Part shown: positions 1-9,989 of the stretch, one piece after another
Position numbering within the stretch: position 1 is the first letter of the stretch
How the letters are laid out: every line of letters starts with the position of its first letter
Source of the DNA: Anisus vortex
Lineage: Eukaryota; Mollusca; Gastropoda; Planorbidae
Assembly (NCBI GenBank): GCA_949126835.1
Contig: OX421497.1
Coordinates: 16,866,823-16,930,822, forward strand
Reading direction: 5' to 3'
Length of the DNA: 64,000 nt
Position numbers and translations under genes: made by a program
The notes under the pieces: generated by a model
Told to the model about the DNA's origin: nothing
Database searches by the model: none
The model's input: the letters and a program-made list of their open reading frames with translations, nothing else

Positions 1-1229
1 AGTTATTATAAGAGGAAAGTTAATTGTTTATTAATTTGTGATTAATTTCATAAGTTTTGTTTATTACATTATTCACTACTTTCTACAATAGTGTTCACAT
101 CATTCACTGTTTTCTTAGAAATATTTTTCTTCTTCTTCCTGCTCAAATTAATTGTGTAAATAGTGAGCTTTAATTAAAAAGAATGATAGATAATATTGTA
201 ATTGCCCTGTAGTTTCCATGTCTATTTCGCTTCCATATTTTGTGTAAATAATTGCCTTCAGTGACCCAAACTTGCAGCGGGTTATTCAAATGAGTCGTGC
301 AGTCTTAGAAAATATATTTATATATTATGTATATATGCTTTTTTTTTAAGGAAACATTCCACATGTTCACCCATCACTACCTGTCGGTGCATCAAGTTAA
401 TTAAATGAAGTAAATGAAGAAAGAAATGGTACGTGCTGATTTCATTTTGTTTTATTTATGTTCTTAACTTTTTCTTCTCCATGTTCCCATTGGACTTACC
501 TCTTTCTTTTTCCCCATTCTAATTATAACGATTGCGCATTTTTCTTTTAAATGCATAAAGCCACGATCGTCGCTTTGCTTTTGCGCATCCTTTTTTTTTT
601 TATAGTTTTGGCTCGCAAAAAACATAAAAAGATAACTCGCTTTGTTTCGGCTATATTGTGTCGTTTTCATTCTATGCATCTATTTATTTCGTAAAAACGA
701 ACATATCCGAAAAGTTTACTTACTTCCGTCTCTTCCGGGAGAAACAGCCATGTTGGACGTGGAATATATTCTTCGATTCGCAAATTGGTCGAATGAATTC
801 GTGACTATTCCAAACGTTATGTTGCTGAAAATTTGATAGAATGTATTGTTAGTCTGGCCAAGTCTGCTGTCCAAGTTTCAGCTCGATTGGACGACGAAAA
901 GTGGTCGAAACATCGATGCAAAGTTTTGCTAACAACCAAGCAAGAAAGCAAGCAAGCAGACAGACAGAAAATACAACTTAATAGAAAGGGAGTACAAAAA
1001 GTTGTAATCGGGTTTAAATAAAAAGCATGTCTTTTTTATTTAACAAAAAGTTAGTACTATCCCTGTGGATGAGAATCGAAGACCAGTCTTCCACATGCGT
1101 CTAAAATATAATTATTAGATTTTACTTACTGAAAACATTTTAAGGAACGCTTTTAAATCCTAACATTCTTTACGATCTTTAAAAAAAGGAATAATAATGG
1201 AAATTTAAAAAAAAAGTAGAAAATGAAAA
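1..1229. other. AT-rich non-coding DNA, nothing recognised
   Basis: No recognisable gene, RNA or mobile element. Open frames here are short and have no compositional or motif support. The only local structure is a short AAGCAAGC / CAGACAGA simple-sequence patch near 938-967 and a few poly-T runs. Confidence 0.6.
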
Positions 1230-1292
1230 CTTTCAGTAGGGAATCGATCCCAGATACGTCGGATACACTAACCACTCAGCTAGGGCAGACAC
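1230..1292 (-). mobile_element. tRNA-like SINE head fragment
   Basis: Read on the minus strand, the segment carries a polymerase III A-box-like stretch (CCTAGCTGAGTGGTTAG) followed by a B-box-like stretch (GGGATCGATTCCC) at roughly tRNA spacing. No acceptor stem or cloverleaf is evident, so it is more likely a tRNA-derived SINE head than a working tRNA. A short ORF over this region is incidental. Confidence 0.5.
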
Positions 1293-2040
1293 ATGACAGA
1301 AGCAAGAAAGCAAAAGTAAATTATGAGACAATAACGTCACGTGTCTTTAAATTATTCAATGGTGATTGGATACCACACACACACAATCTATTTTATAAAT
1401 ATGAATATAGATGTGTTAGGCGGTGTAAGGGAATGGTCCAGTGCGAATGCCCCAGATCAAACCGTTTCTCGGACCATCTCTTCATCGAAAAACTTCGGAA
1501 TGAAAAGGATTGTGTGTGAATGCGGTAAACACGTTACAACAGCCAGCCAGTAGTCACTCAATAAAACATCAACAACACCGTAAATCTGAGTCACGCCGTG
1601 CTAGCCTTTAATGAAAATGAAAGCAATTAGAAGAATGGTGGACTAAAGTTTAGAAAGTCTCAACGATTACAATTCAGTGGAAAAGCTCATGTAACCAGAA
1701 TGAATTCGGCCACCCATCCTGCAGGGCGGGACACCCCAGGCCTTCAACAATGTAGGTCACCACACATTCCATCCAAGCAGGTCACCAAAATTCATCTAGG
1801 GGCAGGTCACGACACGCTCTATCAAAGAAGGGAAATAACTTTTTAGTTATTGTTGTTCGTTTTTTTTTTTCAACTGTGGGATCGTGGTCTCAAATTTTCA
1901 CAAACAGTGCTCAGATCTCAGAAAGCTATTCACATGCCGCTTCTTTTGTCCAATGGTCACTCGCTGTCACAGTGTGTCACTCACTAGGGTTGTCTGTTCA
2001 CAATGGCCCGCGGGTTGAGGGTTAGCTCGGTGCAAACCTG
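1293..2040. other. Non-coding DNA, nothing recognised
   Basis: No gene seen. Around 1,735-1,825 a loose, degenerate 'aggtcac' word recurs several times, suggesting an old, decayed short tandem repeat. Otherwise unremarkable. Confidence 0.5.
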
Positions 2041-2055
2041 GATGAGTGTTCTACA

Positions 2056-2074
2056 TGGGGGGGGGGGGGGGGGT
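2056..2074. repeat. Poly-G run
   Basis: An uninterrupted G homopolymer of about 17 bases on the plus strand. Similar G runs recur near 16,830, 23,356, 45,610 and 46,687. The length is unreliable in most assemblies. Confidence 0.8.
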
Positions 2075-2267
2075 CAATTAATGTGACCCCTCCAGATATC
2101 TTAAAGGTGACTTTTATCTTCCCCATTTGTCTTTCTTACTTCTTGTACGACGATAGGGAGAATCATGTTGTATTCTAACATTAAACTTTAATAGCTCTGT
2201 GTACGTCGATGTATTATGAGTTTATGTGTAGATAAAGAATGTATGTGTGTAAACAGGAATGTGTGTA

Positions 2268-2462
2268 TCTTATCTTCTATATTACAGACGCTCCTTCTAT
2301 AAAGAAGATTATTGCGTCCTACGCTCATCCGTGGTCCGAGTCTAGTCTTGCATATTTATTCATGTTTTAAATAATTTAAGTTTCTGGGTTTCCAGCTCTG
2401 TTCAGGCAACCCATTCCATGCCCGAATGCCACTCGGGAAGAAAGAGTACTTATATGCATTTG
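2268..2462 (-). mobile_element. 5'-truncated LINE 3' end (family 1)
   Basis: Two parts support a LINE tail on the minus strand. At 2,399-2,452 the minus strand encodes YSFFPSGIRAWNGLPEQ, the hallmark C-terminal motif of CR1/jockey-like reverse transcriptases, also seen at 48.3 kb as SFFPSAIRLWNSLD. Downstream on the same strand, 2,274-2,345 matches 15,065-15,140 almost base for base and ends in an AAGATAAG-like terminal repeat. A small hairpin (CTTCT TTAT AGAAG) sits just before the 3' end. The rest of the element is absent, as usual for LINE 5' truncation. Clade assignment is tentative. Confidence 0.75.
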
Positions 2463-2639
2463 TTCTCGCATAAGGGAGAAGGAAAGTGTTTTTGTCTTTA
2501 TGTTTATCTGAACATTGCTACAGGTTGTATTTGGGTTGTATTTCTAAATTACAGTTTAATGCCTTTTTATTATTTTATTATTATGTATTATTACTACCTT
2601 ACTCTTTGCCATTCTTTGTAGAGTGTAGACTATATTCGT

Positions 2640-2990
2640 AAGTGTGTGGGCATGTACACATTTTTCGTATGCATGTATTTATGTATGTAGTTATGCATGA
2701 ATATATTTAGGTATGTATATATGTAAGTATGCACATCTTTACGTCTTAATATATGTATATGTGTATGTATTTATATATTTTATGTATTTTTGTTTGTATG
2801 TATATATTTATACATTTATATATGTATTTACGTATGTACTTAAGCTTAATTATGCATGTATGTATGTCTGCATGTATGTATTAATTCATTTTATATTTAT
2901 GTATTTTTAACTTTTATACATTTTATATATTATGCATTTTATATATTTATATATTTTATATATCTATGTATTTGATTTATTTATGTATTT
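2640..2990. repeat. AT-rich TATGTA / TATATT simple-sequence region
   Basis: Degenerate repetition of TATGTATGTA and ATTTATATATTTT words. The translated frames are low-complexity Y/V/F strings and are not credible proteins. Confidence 0.75.
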
Positions 2991-3077
2991 TAAAATGACG
3001 GATAAACGAATGACTACAATGTGTTTTGTTAAGATAGACAGAAAAAAGACTATTACAATGCAAGCTGGAGTGAGAAC

Positions 3078-3173
3078 GTTTCTTTTCGGTATTAAGTTTT
3101 TGTTCTTTTTCATTGCTCTGGTTGCCCTAACCCTGGCATATGTATAAGAATTGTTGCTGTCAAACTTCTGGTA
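3078..3173 (+). repeat. 96-bp direct repeat, left copy
   Basis: This segment and 3,860-3,955 are diverged direct repeats of equal length. Both begin with a TTTC...GGTATTAAGTTTTTGTT word and end with CTTCTGGTA. A third, partial copy lies at 3,787-3,840. The repeats flank a GC-rich island, but they do not have obvious TG...CA LTR ends. Confidence 0.7.
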
Positions 3174-3179
3174 CTACTG

Positions 3180-3600
3180 TACCCATGGGCTTAAAAGACT
3201 GGCGTAGTGGGTAAACCGCAGATACATTCCCATTTAGAATACACCGGCGGGCCAACGCATGAGGGACAGCCTCCGCAGCGGGTCCGAGATCCATTGCACT
3301 GCCGAGAAGCCACGGGGTCTCGGTAGGGAGGAAGCAATGGACGTTACATTCCCGTCTCGAGAACCAGCCTGGATGCCTGTACTTATAGTATAGGATTTGC
3401 GCTACCGGGTGACAATGCAGGAATACGGGCGAGACCCTTAGGGGAACGCAGTGAACGGTCGCAGGCCTGCGGACACCTCCCCTGTTACACGGCACGCCAC
3501 GCCTTCGACGTGTCGGGGGTGGCTGGAGCCCGGACAGAGACTGCTCAATTCTAAGCGTTACGCCCTGGACACAAGAGCCGAAAGGCTCGTCCGGGTTTTC
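3180..3600 (+). mobile_element. GC-rich unidentified element with 3' tetraloop hairpin
   Basis: About 420 bp of markedly GC-rich sequence within an AT-rich background, bounded by 96-bp direct repeats. Near its left end TGGCGTAGTGGGTAAAC resembles a polymerase III A box; a weak B-box-like GGGTCCGAGATCC lies about 80 bp further on. Near the right end, 3,564-3,595 folds into a two-part stem: 7 bp with one G-U pair, a 4-nt bulge, then 5 bp closed by a GAAA loop. The base composition, possible Pol III promoter and 3' stem-loop suit a SINE or the 3' end of a LINE. Family unknown; the minus-strand ORF across it has no recognisable domain. Confidence 0.4.
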
Positions 3601-3859
3601 TTAGAGACTTTTTAATTCGGTATTAAAAAGTAGCAAACAGTTGTGTTAACTTGACTTGTTATTAGGCTAATAATATTAAATTACCAATAATATGCTATCT
3701 AAAAGAAAATCAAACAAATACCAAACAGTAGAAAGGTAAATAATAAAAAAAACGTAGAGATTAATATTTCAAAAGAATAAAAACTAAAGTGGAGAACGAT
3801 TTTTTTCGGTATTTAATTCTTGTTCTTGCTTATTGTATCAATAAAACAGTATTGATAAT

Positions 3860-3955
3860 GTTTCTTTCGGTATTAAGTTTTTGTTATTCTATATTGTGTC
3901 TTGTCGCCCTGACACGGGCACATGCATACAATTTGTTGCTATCAAGCTTCTGGTA
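3860..3955 (+). repeat. 96-bp direct repeat, right copy
   Basis: Partner of the copy at 3,078-3,173, with the same start and end words and several substitutions between. The divergence indicates an old duplication rather than a recent insertion footprint. Confidence 0.7.
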
Positions 3956-4248
3956 TTTATAAGTAATCATTTATAACTTGTCCTTTATAATTAGTATCAT
4001 TTAATTTATGGAGTGTATATAGTCGCCTATTAAAGGATGTTCTCAATAGCGACGTGAATCCATTAAATAATTAAAACATTTGGTTACTTTTACTTTTTAC
4101 TTAAAAGGATAATGCAAACATCTTTAATGAACAAAGAAATAGACATTACACCATTCAAGCTGGCCACAAAAATACAACAGCAGAATTGGGAAAAGCCGAT
4201 AACTCCATCGCGTTCAACAGAGTATTTCTCGCGTTCAACATAGTAAAT

Positions 4249-5238
4249 CATAGGTTCTCAACGGGGGCGATATCGCCCCCCGGGAGGCGGTGAGAAGCTT
4301 TAGGGGGGCGATGACATTCCCGGGGGCGATGACATTCCCGGGGGCGATGACATTCCCGGGGCGATTGGGGGCGGTGAAGGGCAAGTGGACGGTATATATT
4401 TTAACACCTCGGCTATATGAATCTATTAGTTTTTGGAGGATGAAATGTGATGTAAACGCAAGTGCCGCTAAATATCTTATGTCCCCCAACATTATGCCTA
4501 CATATTATTATATTAATAAGCAATAGGAATCGCAGTGACTTTTCGATGAAGTAGGGGTCTGTATTTGGCAAATATAGTGTGCGGCCGGCTGGTCCTTTGG
4601 TTGGTTCACCGGACTGTCGCCCTAGCATCTGCTAATATTAATGATATTTTGATCTCAGTTTAACCGAGATGTCCTTAATGTATTTTACATTGTTTTTGGA
4701 GGAAATGAACTATAATAAAGCGGTATAGATAAGTAGTAATCATACAAACTGGGAAGTTATTGTAATGTTTGAAAATATACATATAAATTCTTTAGTCATA
4801 TAATATTTATATAATTTTCAAATACTTTTTACAGTTTGATCATTTCAAAGTTATAAATTGTAAGCCGTTTATTTTTTATAAAAGAAAAAACACAGAAATA
4901 TTAGCTCAAATACAACGGGCTAATTATCTCCCTTTAACAAAAAAATGTTTCCACATTTGATTAAATAATGATGCCGAACAAGTTCTGTTTTGTAATATAA
5001 CAAATATTACTGATGATTAGACCTAGGGCTTTTGCAACCAAAATTGATACAAAAATAGACAAATTGCTTGCAACACACCAAGCCAACGATTCGCATTGAT
5101 TTATTTAAACCTTTTGTTAAGGCAATTTTTTTATCTATCAATTTTACAATATATTTCCTTTTGAAAAGGGGGGGGGGACGGTGAGCGGGAAAAAAAATTA
5201 AAAGGGGGCGGTGAGCCGAAAAAGGTTAAGAACCTATG
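4249..5238. mobile_element. Non-autonomous hAT transposon, 990 bp, perfect TSD
   Basis: The ends are inverted: CATAGGTTCTCAAC at the left and, reverse-complemented from the right, CATAGGTTCTTAAC (13 of 14 identical). They are flanked by perfect 8-bp direct repeats TAGTAAAT (4,241-4,248 and 5,239-5,246). An 8-bp duplication is diagnostic of hAT elements, and the central TA fits the nnnTAnnn pattern known for the Buster branch. Subterminal sequence is G-rich, with an 18-bp GGGGGCGATGACATTCCC-type unit tandemly repeated about three times at 4,306-4,360 and a related GGGGGCGGTGAG word at the right end. No transposase ORF is present, so it depends on an element elsewhere. Confidence 0.87.
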
Positions 5239-5514
5239 TAGTAAATGAACGGAAATGGCCATTTTTATGTACGGTTATGTTTATTTGCATAGATAGATAT
5301 AACATTTTGGATGTTGGATTTTTAAAATCAACACGTTCATGATTATAAGTCATAAAATAAAATTATCTCTTATAGTACGTTTCCGATTTATACATTGAAC
5401 TTTTGTCCTGATTAGTGAAACGGTCAAGGAGCTATAGCAAACAAACATATATAGAAATAAATATATAAACAAACAAACAAACTCACAATAATTATATATG
5501 TTGATGTATTTTTT

Positions 5515-5872
5515 ATATTTATGTTTATGGGCATTGCTTCTTCTTATCTTCGAGAGCTTATCTCTAGGCATGAGCCATCTAGGGAACTGCGACCTTCAAC
5601 ACAGTTACTCCTCAAAACTCCTAGTTTGGATGGACAAAAAAGGAAGTACCTGGGAGTGCGCTCATTTGAGTCAGTGGCACCTTCTTTATGGAACAGTCTA
5701 TCTCAGACACTGAGAGAATCTGGGACAAGAGAAACTTTAAAAAAGATCTTAAAGACCTTTCTCTTTGGCTAATACATCTTCCACTGTAAATCACATCAAG
5801 AGCGCACTAAGCATGCTACTTTAATAGCATGGATAAAAGCGCTATAGAAAAGCCCATTCATATTCTTATTCA
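5515..5872 (+). mobile_element. 5'-truncated LINE 3' end with ORF remnant (family 2)
   Basis: The frame ending at 5,772 contains SSYLRELISRHEPSRELR and then RSFESVAPSLWNSLSQTLR followed by LKTFLFG, the typical last ~80 residues of a non-LTR retrotransposon reverse transcriptase (the 'aP.LWNsLP' plus 'FK..LKT.LF' signature). The apparent start codon is meaningless; everything upstream is missing. The 3' untranslated tail (5,797-5,850) carries a 7-bp hairpin CATGCTA / TAGCATG at 5,812-5,831 and an AGCGCTATAG word, followed by a short ATTC-rich tail. The same tail occurs at the end of the SINE at 39.7-39.95 kb. Confidence 0.8.
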
Positions 5873-6949
5873 TCTTATGTAGTTCGTGTATTTATGCATG
5901 TCTGTATTTAAGCATGTTATACATTCAGGTCTGTATTAATTTAGGCGTATAAATTAAGCATATAATGAATTATTGGGTTATTATATGCATCTATGTCCTA
6001 ATATATTCAATTAAGTTTATTATGAATCTTGACTGATCATTATGATGAAAAAGTCCACCAACTCCGCTAAAACATACAATTGATTGTTTGCCACTCAATC
6101 ACCAGTCGTATAGTTAAACCATATCATAGACTACTAGCAATAGTTATATGTATAGAGCGTTAAACGTTATACACAAAAGATATAATCTTCCACATGTGTA
6201 CAATTCACATATTGTATGATGTGAATTTTCTAAGTTCGGATTTCTATGATCGTTCGGTAAACTGCTTTACTTCTAACTTAACTCAAGAAAAGTAAATATA
6301 AAAAAGGAGAAAAGAAACGATTACCCGCCCCTGATTCTAAAAAAAACCCCACTATCTATGGCCTTCACCTTGACCCTACACGATCGTATACACACCTTAT
6401 GTTGACCGTAAGGCAGAATATCTACAGTGTGAGGTTAAGGAAGGTAACAGCAGGTCAAGTTGGTCATCTACTGGGTCATTTGGTGCGTCAGCCACATCCG
6501 CGGAACACGTATTGTATGTACAACAGTAAAAAACAAAAATACTTAAACATCACCGCTTACATAAATGTTGGTTTTGAAAGGAAACTAAATCAATTAAAAG
6601 AATAATTAACGGCTTTATTCTTTGATGAAATTGAATGGTTACAGTCTATTCCTTTAACCTTTAACCTCAATCCTGGTTGATCATGCTTTTAGTTTCTTTC
6701 GAGTCTGTTTTGGATTCGTTCTTTTTTTTTAAATATATTATTGACCCTATTTTGAATACTGTACTAAAAATAGATTATGTACAAAATCACGTGGTTCAAA
6801 TACAAGTTTCAAACAAATAAACAAACAAATAGACTAACAAGAAAAGGTTTGTTTATAATTATTATTGGTTTCGTTCAGTTTACCCATTTATGGAAGAAAA
6901 ACAAATCTTAGGCTGGTAAAGAAGAAACTTTTTTTTATATTATTAAAGA
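5873..6949. other. AT-rich non-coding DNA, nothing recognised
   Basis: No gene or repeat array seen. The short open frame near 6,399-6,605 has no recognisable motif. CTTGACCC/CCTTTAACC words recur but do not form a convincing array. Confidence 0.55.
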
Positions 6950-6951
6950 TA

Positions 6952-8490
6952 AGGGTCCGTCCATAATTAATGCCACTGTCATAGGAAAGGGAGGAGATTC
7001 AATCATTTCTAACAGTAAATCATATATGGTGGAAGGGGTGGTGTTGGAAGTATTGGACGTCACATAAAAAAAACTTGCATTTTTAAATAAAGCCTTCCAA
7101 TTTTAATTGTATAGAGCGTTCTCAGTGGGCGTGGCTTAGGTTTTTAGTGACGTATTTGTGTAAATAGAAGCCACTATTGGTGTACAAAAATGGTTAAGTA
7201 CTTCTTTATCATGCCAAATTCACATCTGCATATTGGCTATCCTACGAAAAAAATGGAGGTAAATAGTAGTACTGTAGATTAATTGATTAATGTGATTAGG
7301 CTAGGGCCGGCTAGACCTATTTACACTTTCAATTTCACTTTATAGGCCTGCACTTTTAATGTTTCGTAGGCTAGGCTAATGTCTAAGTAGGTCAAGTGAT
7401 AGTGTTGGCGTTGGTGAATAGGCTATCTAGTCAAGTCACTAATAGGCTCACATCGTCTATGATCTATGTCTATGATAATAATAAAATAGCCTTTTTTTTT
7501 AACAGACATAATACAGCTTAAATCTTAATAAGACTTAAAACACAAAACATCATTTTAAAAAAGCTCGAGCCTATATGAAACTTTATTAATACAGCGGCCT
7601 TGTACTTGTACACCACTACTACACAAAGTAAACAAAAATCACGTGCTTTTTGTCACGTGATTGCAAACGCCCTATTAGCTATAGAGCGTGCTCAGTGGGC
7701 GTAGCTTAGGTTTATTAGTGACGTATTTGTGTAAATAGAAGCCACTATTGGTGTACAAAAATGGTGAAGTACTTCTTTATCATGCAAAATTCACATCTGA
7801 ATATTGGCTATCCTACTCAAAAATAAGGAGGTAAATAGTAGTACTGTAGATTAATTGATTAATGTGATTAGGCTAGGGCCGGCTAGACCTATTTACACTT
7901 TCAATTTCACTTTATAGGCCTACACTTTTAATGTTTCGTAGGCTAGGCTAATGCAAGTAGGGATGCCAAGTGATAGTGTTGGTGAATAGGCTATCTAGTC
8001 AAGTCACTAATATGCTCACATCGTCTATGATCTATGTCTATGATAATAATAAAATAGCCTATTTTATTTAACAGACATAATACAGCTTAAATCTTAACAG
8101 GACTTAAAACACAAAACATCATTTTAAAAAAGCTCAAGCCTATATGAAACTTTATTAATACAGCGGCCATTGTTACTTGTACACCATTACTCAAAGTAAA
8201 CAAAAATCACGTTCGTTTTGTCACGTGATTGCAAACGCCATATTGTTTATTTAAATACTTTTTACCACAATGCCAATGAAAGTGACTAGAATCATGCCAA
8301 TATTCAAGTTAGAAAAAATACGTTGTTTTTAGGGGGAAGGTGTTTGGGGGTGGGGGATGGGATTGCGGAGATGTATGGTGTCATATTGGAAAGGGGCTGA
8401 CATCTTGTGACGATGCGGTGGGGGTGGGGGCACGGTGAGGGAGGGTTCAAAATAATTCACAATCACGTGACGTCTTGTATGGACGGCCCT
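6952..8490. mobile_element. Candidate TIR transposon, 1.54 kb, TA target
   Basis: The left end reads AGGGTCCGTCCATA and the right end, reverse-complemented, AGGGCCGTCCATAC; both are bounded by TA, compatible with a TA target duplication. G-rich subterminal blocks lie inside the right end (8,330-8,440). No transposase ORF is visible. The interior is dominated by a 570-bp tandem duplication. The match at the ends is short (one indel), so superfamily is left open. Confidence 0.55.
7110..8248. repeat. 570-bp unit, two head-to-tail copies
   Basis: Copy one is 7,110-7,679 and copy two 7,680 to about 8,248. Both start TATAGAGCG(T) and run in parallel through a CTAGGGCCGGCTAGACC block to a CACGTGATTGCAAACGCC end, with scattered substitutions and small indels. 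Copy one ends with a perfect inverted repeat, AATCACGTG and CACGTGATT at 7,637-7,662 with an 8-nt loop; in copy two the left arm is mutated. Neither copy has a credible ORF. Confidence 0.88.
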
Positions 8491-8624
8491 TAAAAATACT
8501 CTAATGTAGTTCTGTTTTCTTAAATCTTTGTCTTACTGTGTTCTTCATTCTCTAACTGCGCTGCATTAGTACAATATACTTTAATGTTGTAAATAGTATT
8601 CCCTACTACATCCTGCAGGGCACA

Positions 8625-8825
8625 GTTCTGGGTTGAAGAAAGAGAGGCAGGTAGAAGAGACGATGGGAAGATGCCATCAAGGAGGGGACCGCTTGTCTCT
8701 TGCAAACTTCTAGAGGGCGGCGAAAGACCGAAACGAATGGCGTAAAATCATCCAATTGTCATAAATTGGTTCCCCAACGACCCTTTCTCGGATTATGGGA
8801 TAGACGAAGACTACATCCTACATAT
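8625..8825 (+). mobile_element. Decayed LINE reverse-transcriptase C-terminus
   Basis: Plus-strand translation gives KRRWEDAIKEGT and further on KLVPQRPFSD, matching the order of the conserved tail of many LINE ORFs (KRWeDNIkeWTGl ... VPQRP.R). In-frame stops and at least one frameshift interrupt it. A related remnant in the opposite orientation lies about 200 bp downstream. RTE-like affinity is plausible but not proven. Confidence 0.6.
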
Positions 8826-8911
8826 CCCATAGTCTGTTGGACCGTTGGGGCGCCATAGACTTAAACCTCACTTCACCGGAATGAGTACGAACCAAAACTA
8901 ATGTCTTAGAG

Positions 8912-9019
8912 TTCGGAGAACAAACACACTTGTAACCACACAGTGTAGCCAAGTCACCATATTGGTTCGGAGGACAAACACACTTGTAACCACACAGTGT
9001 AGCCAAGTCACCATATTGG
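8912..9019. repeat. 54-bp direct duplication (two copies)
   Basis: Two tandem copies, nearly identical, starting at the TTCGGAG words at 8,912 and 8,966. Each contains CACACAGTGTAGCCAAGTCA. They lie between the two opposed LINE remnants. Confidence 0.85.
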
Positions 9020-9029
9020 TTCCCATCCA

Positions 9030-9290
9030 TCCTGCAAGGCAGGGCAGTCTAAAAGCACGGGGCGCCAGAGATGATATGTACACCAGCCTCTTCCATTCCT
9101 CCCGTCTCTCAGCCCTTTTTATTGAGTCGCACAGCTTTACTCCCGTCCACTTTCTTATGTTGTCCTTCCATCGTTTCTTTTGTCTTCCCCTCTTTCTCCC
9201 CTCTCTAGTGGTACCTGCAGTTTTGGCCGGCCCGTGGGCACTTCATTTGTGGCCATACCATTCTAGCTTTCTTTTCTTGACTGTTTATTT
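9030..9290 (-). mobile_element. LINE reverse-transcriptase C-terminal remnant
   Basis: On the minus strand a single frame reads EWYGHK, stop, then GPAKTAG, then GRQKKRWKDNIRKWTGVKL, then RREEWKRLVYISSLAPRAF. This is the classic end of a LINE ORF2 ('LrWYGHV...GR.rKRWeDNIkeWTGl...REeWR.lV..Ss'). Only one in-frame stop (TGA after WYGHK) interrupts about 85 codons, so it is better preserved than the opposed copy at 8.63-8.82 kb. The upstream polymerase domain is absent. At the left (3') side it runs into the 54-bp duplication. At 9,292-9,320 an AGCGCTGCC-plus-poly-A stretch looks like another LINE tail. Confidence 0.8.
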
Positions 9291-9320
9291 ATATAGCGCT
9301 GCCCAAAAAAAAAAAAACAT

Positions 9321-9720
9321 AATGTAATCTTTGAGCAACACAAACATACATACAGCACGAATACAATTCTCTAGGCTAAATAAGTATAAACAAATGTTTT
9401 TCGATTGCATCAAAGGATTTGGATCTATACTAATTACTAATCTAAAACTTTACGAAAAACCACACTAGAGAGCAGATGAATGTAGTATTTGCCGACTCAA
9501 TATAGAAGTAAAACAGTAGGGGTATAAAATGTTTAAATAAGTTAATCTTAAAACAATGTATTTTTAAGTTCTTTTTTTTAAAGTAATGATATAACTTGTG
9601 TACCTAAGCTGTGTATTTTGTGTTTATTTTTCATTTGGACATGAAATGACTTGCCTGAAATAACAACAACTTAAAATAATTAAAACTAGACCTTAAGCCA
9701 AATTATACTTTATAAATATA
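9321..9720. other. AT-rich non-coding DNA
   Basis: Nothing recognised apart from poly-A/poly-T runs. Confidence 0.55.
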
Positions 9721-9722
9721 TA

Positions 9723-9985
9723 ATAATGCTTATATAGAGCATATCCCGTTGAAGACAGTTCTATGGGCTGTCAACAGTCACAAACAGAGTACAAACAACG
9801 AATAAAAAGGAAAAATTATACACGAAAAATAAAATAATAAACTGATACTTGAATAGGTGCGTCTTCAGCCGGCTCCTAAGGGTGTCGAAGCTTGGGCTCT
9901 GTCGAAGCTGTAGAAGAAGGGCATTCCAGGCGGACGGGCCCACGCATGAGAATGCTCGTTCGCCAGCGGACACTAGCTTCACACG
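9723..9985 (-). mobile_element. 5'-truncated LINE 3' end (family 3)
   Basis: The minus-strand frame from about 9,982 reads GERAFSCVGPSAWNALLLQLRQ, then SFDTLRSRLKTHLF, the usual last 50 residues of a LINE reverse transcriptase ('RAFs..aP..WN.LPl.lR...s...Fk..LKThLF'). A short 3' UTR follows, ending CTATATAAG with a TTATTATA tail. The same tail with an intact 7-bp hairpin occurs at 34,727-34,770. The truncated start lies within the frame, so no complete protein is possible. Confidence 0.8.
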
Positions 9986-9989
9986 AGGG

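Noticed and set aside
1230..1292. Functional tRNA gene
   Set aside because: A- and B-box-like words are present, but the acceptor and anticodon stems do not pair.
3078..3955. Solo LTR retrotransposon bounded by 96-bp repeats
   Set aside because: No TG...CA ends, primer-binding site, polypurine tract or 4-6-bp duplication; a third partial copy inside also argues against it.
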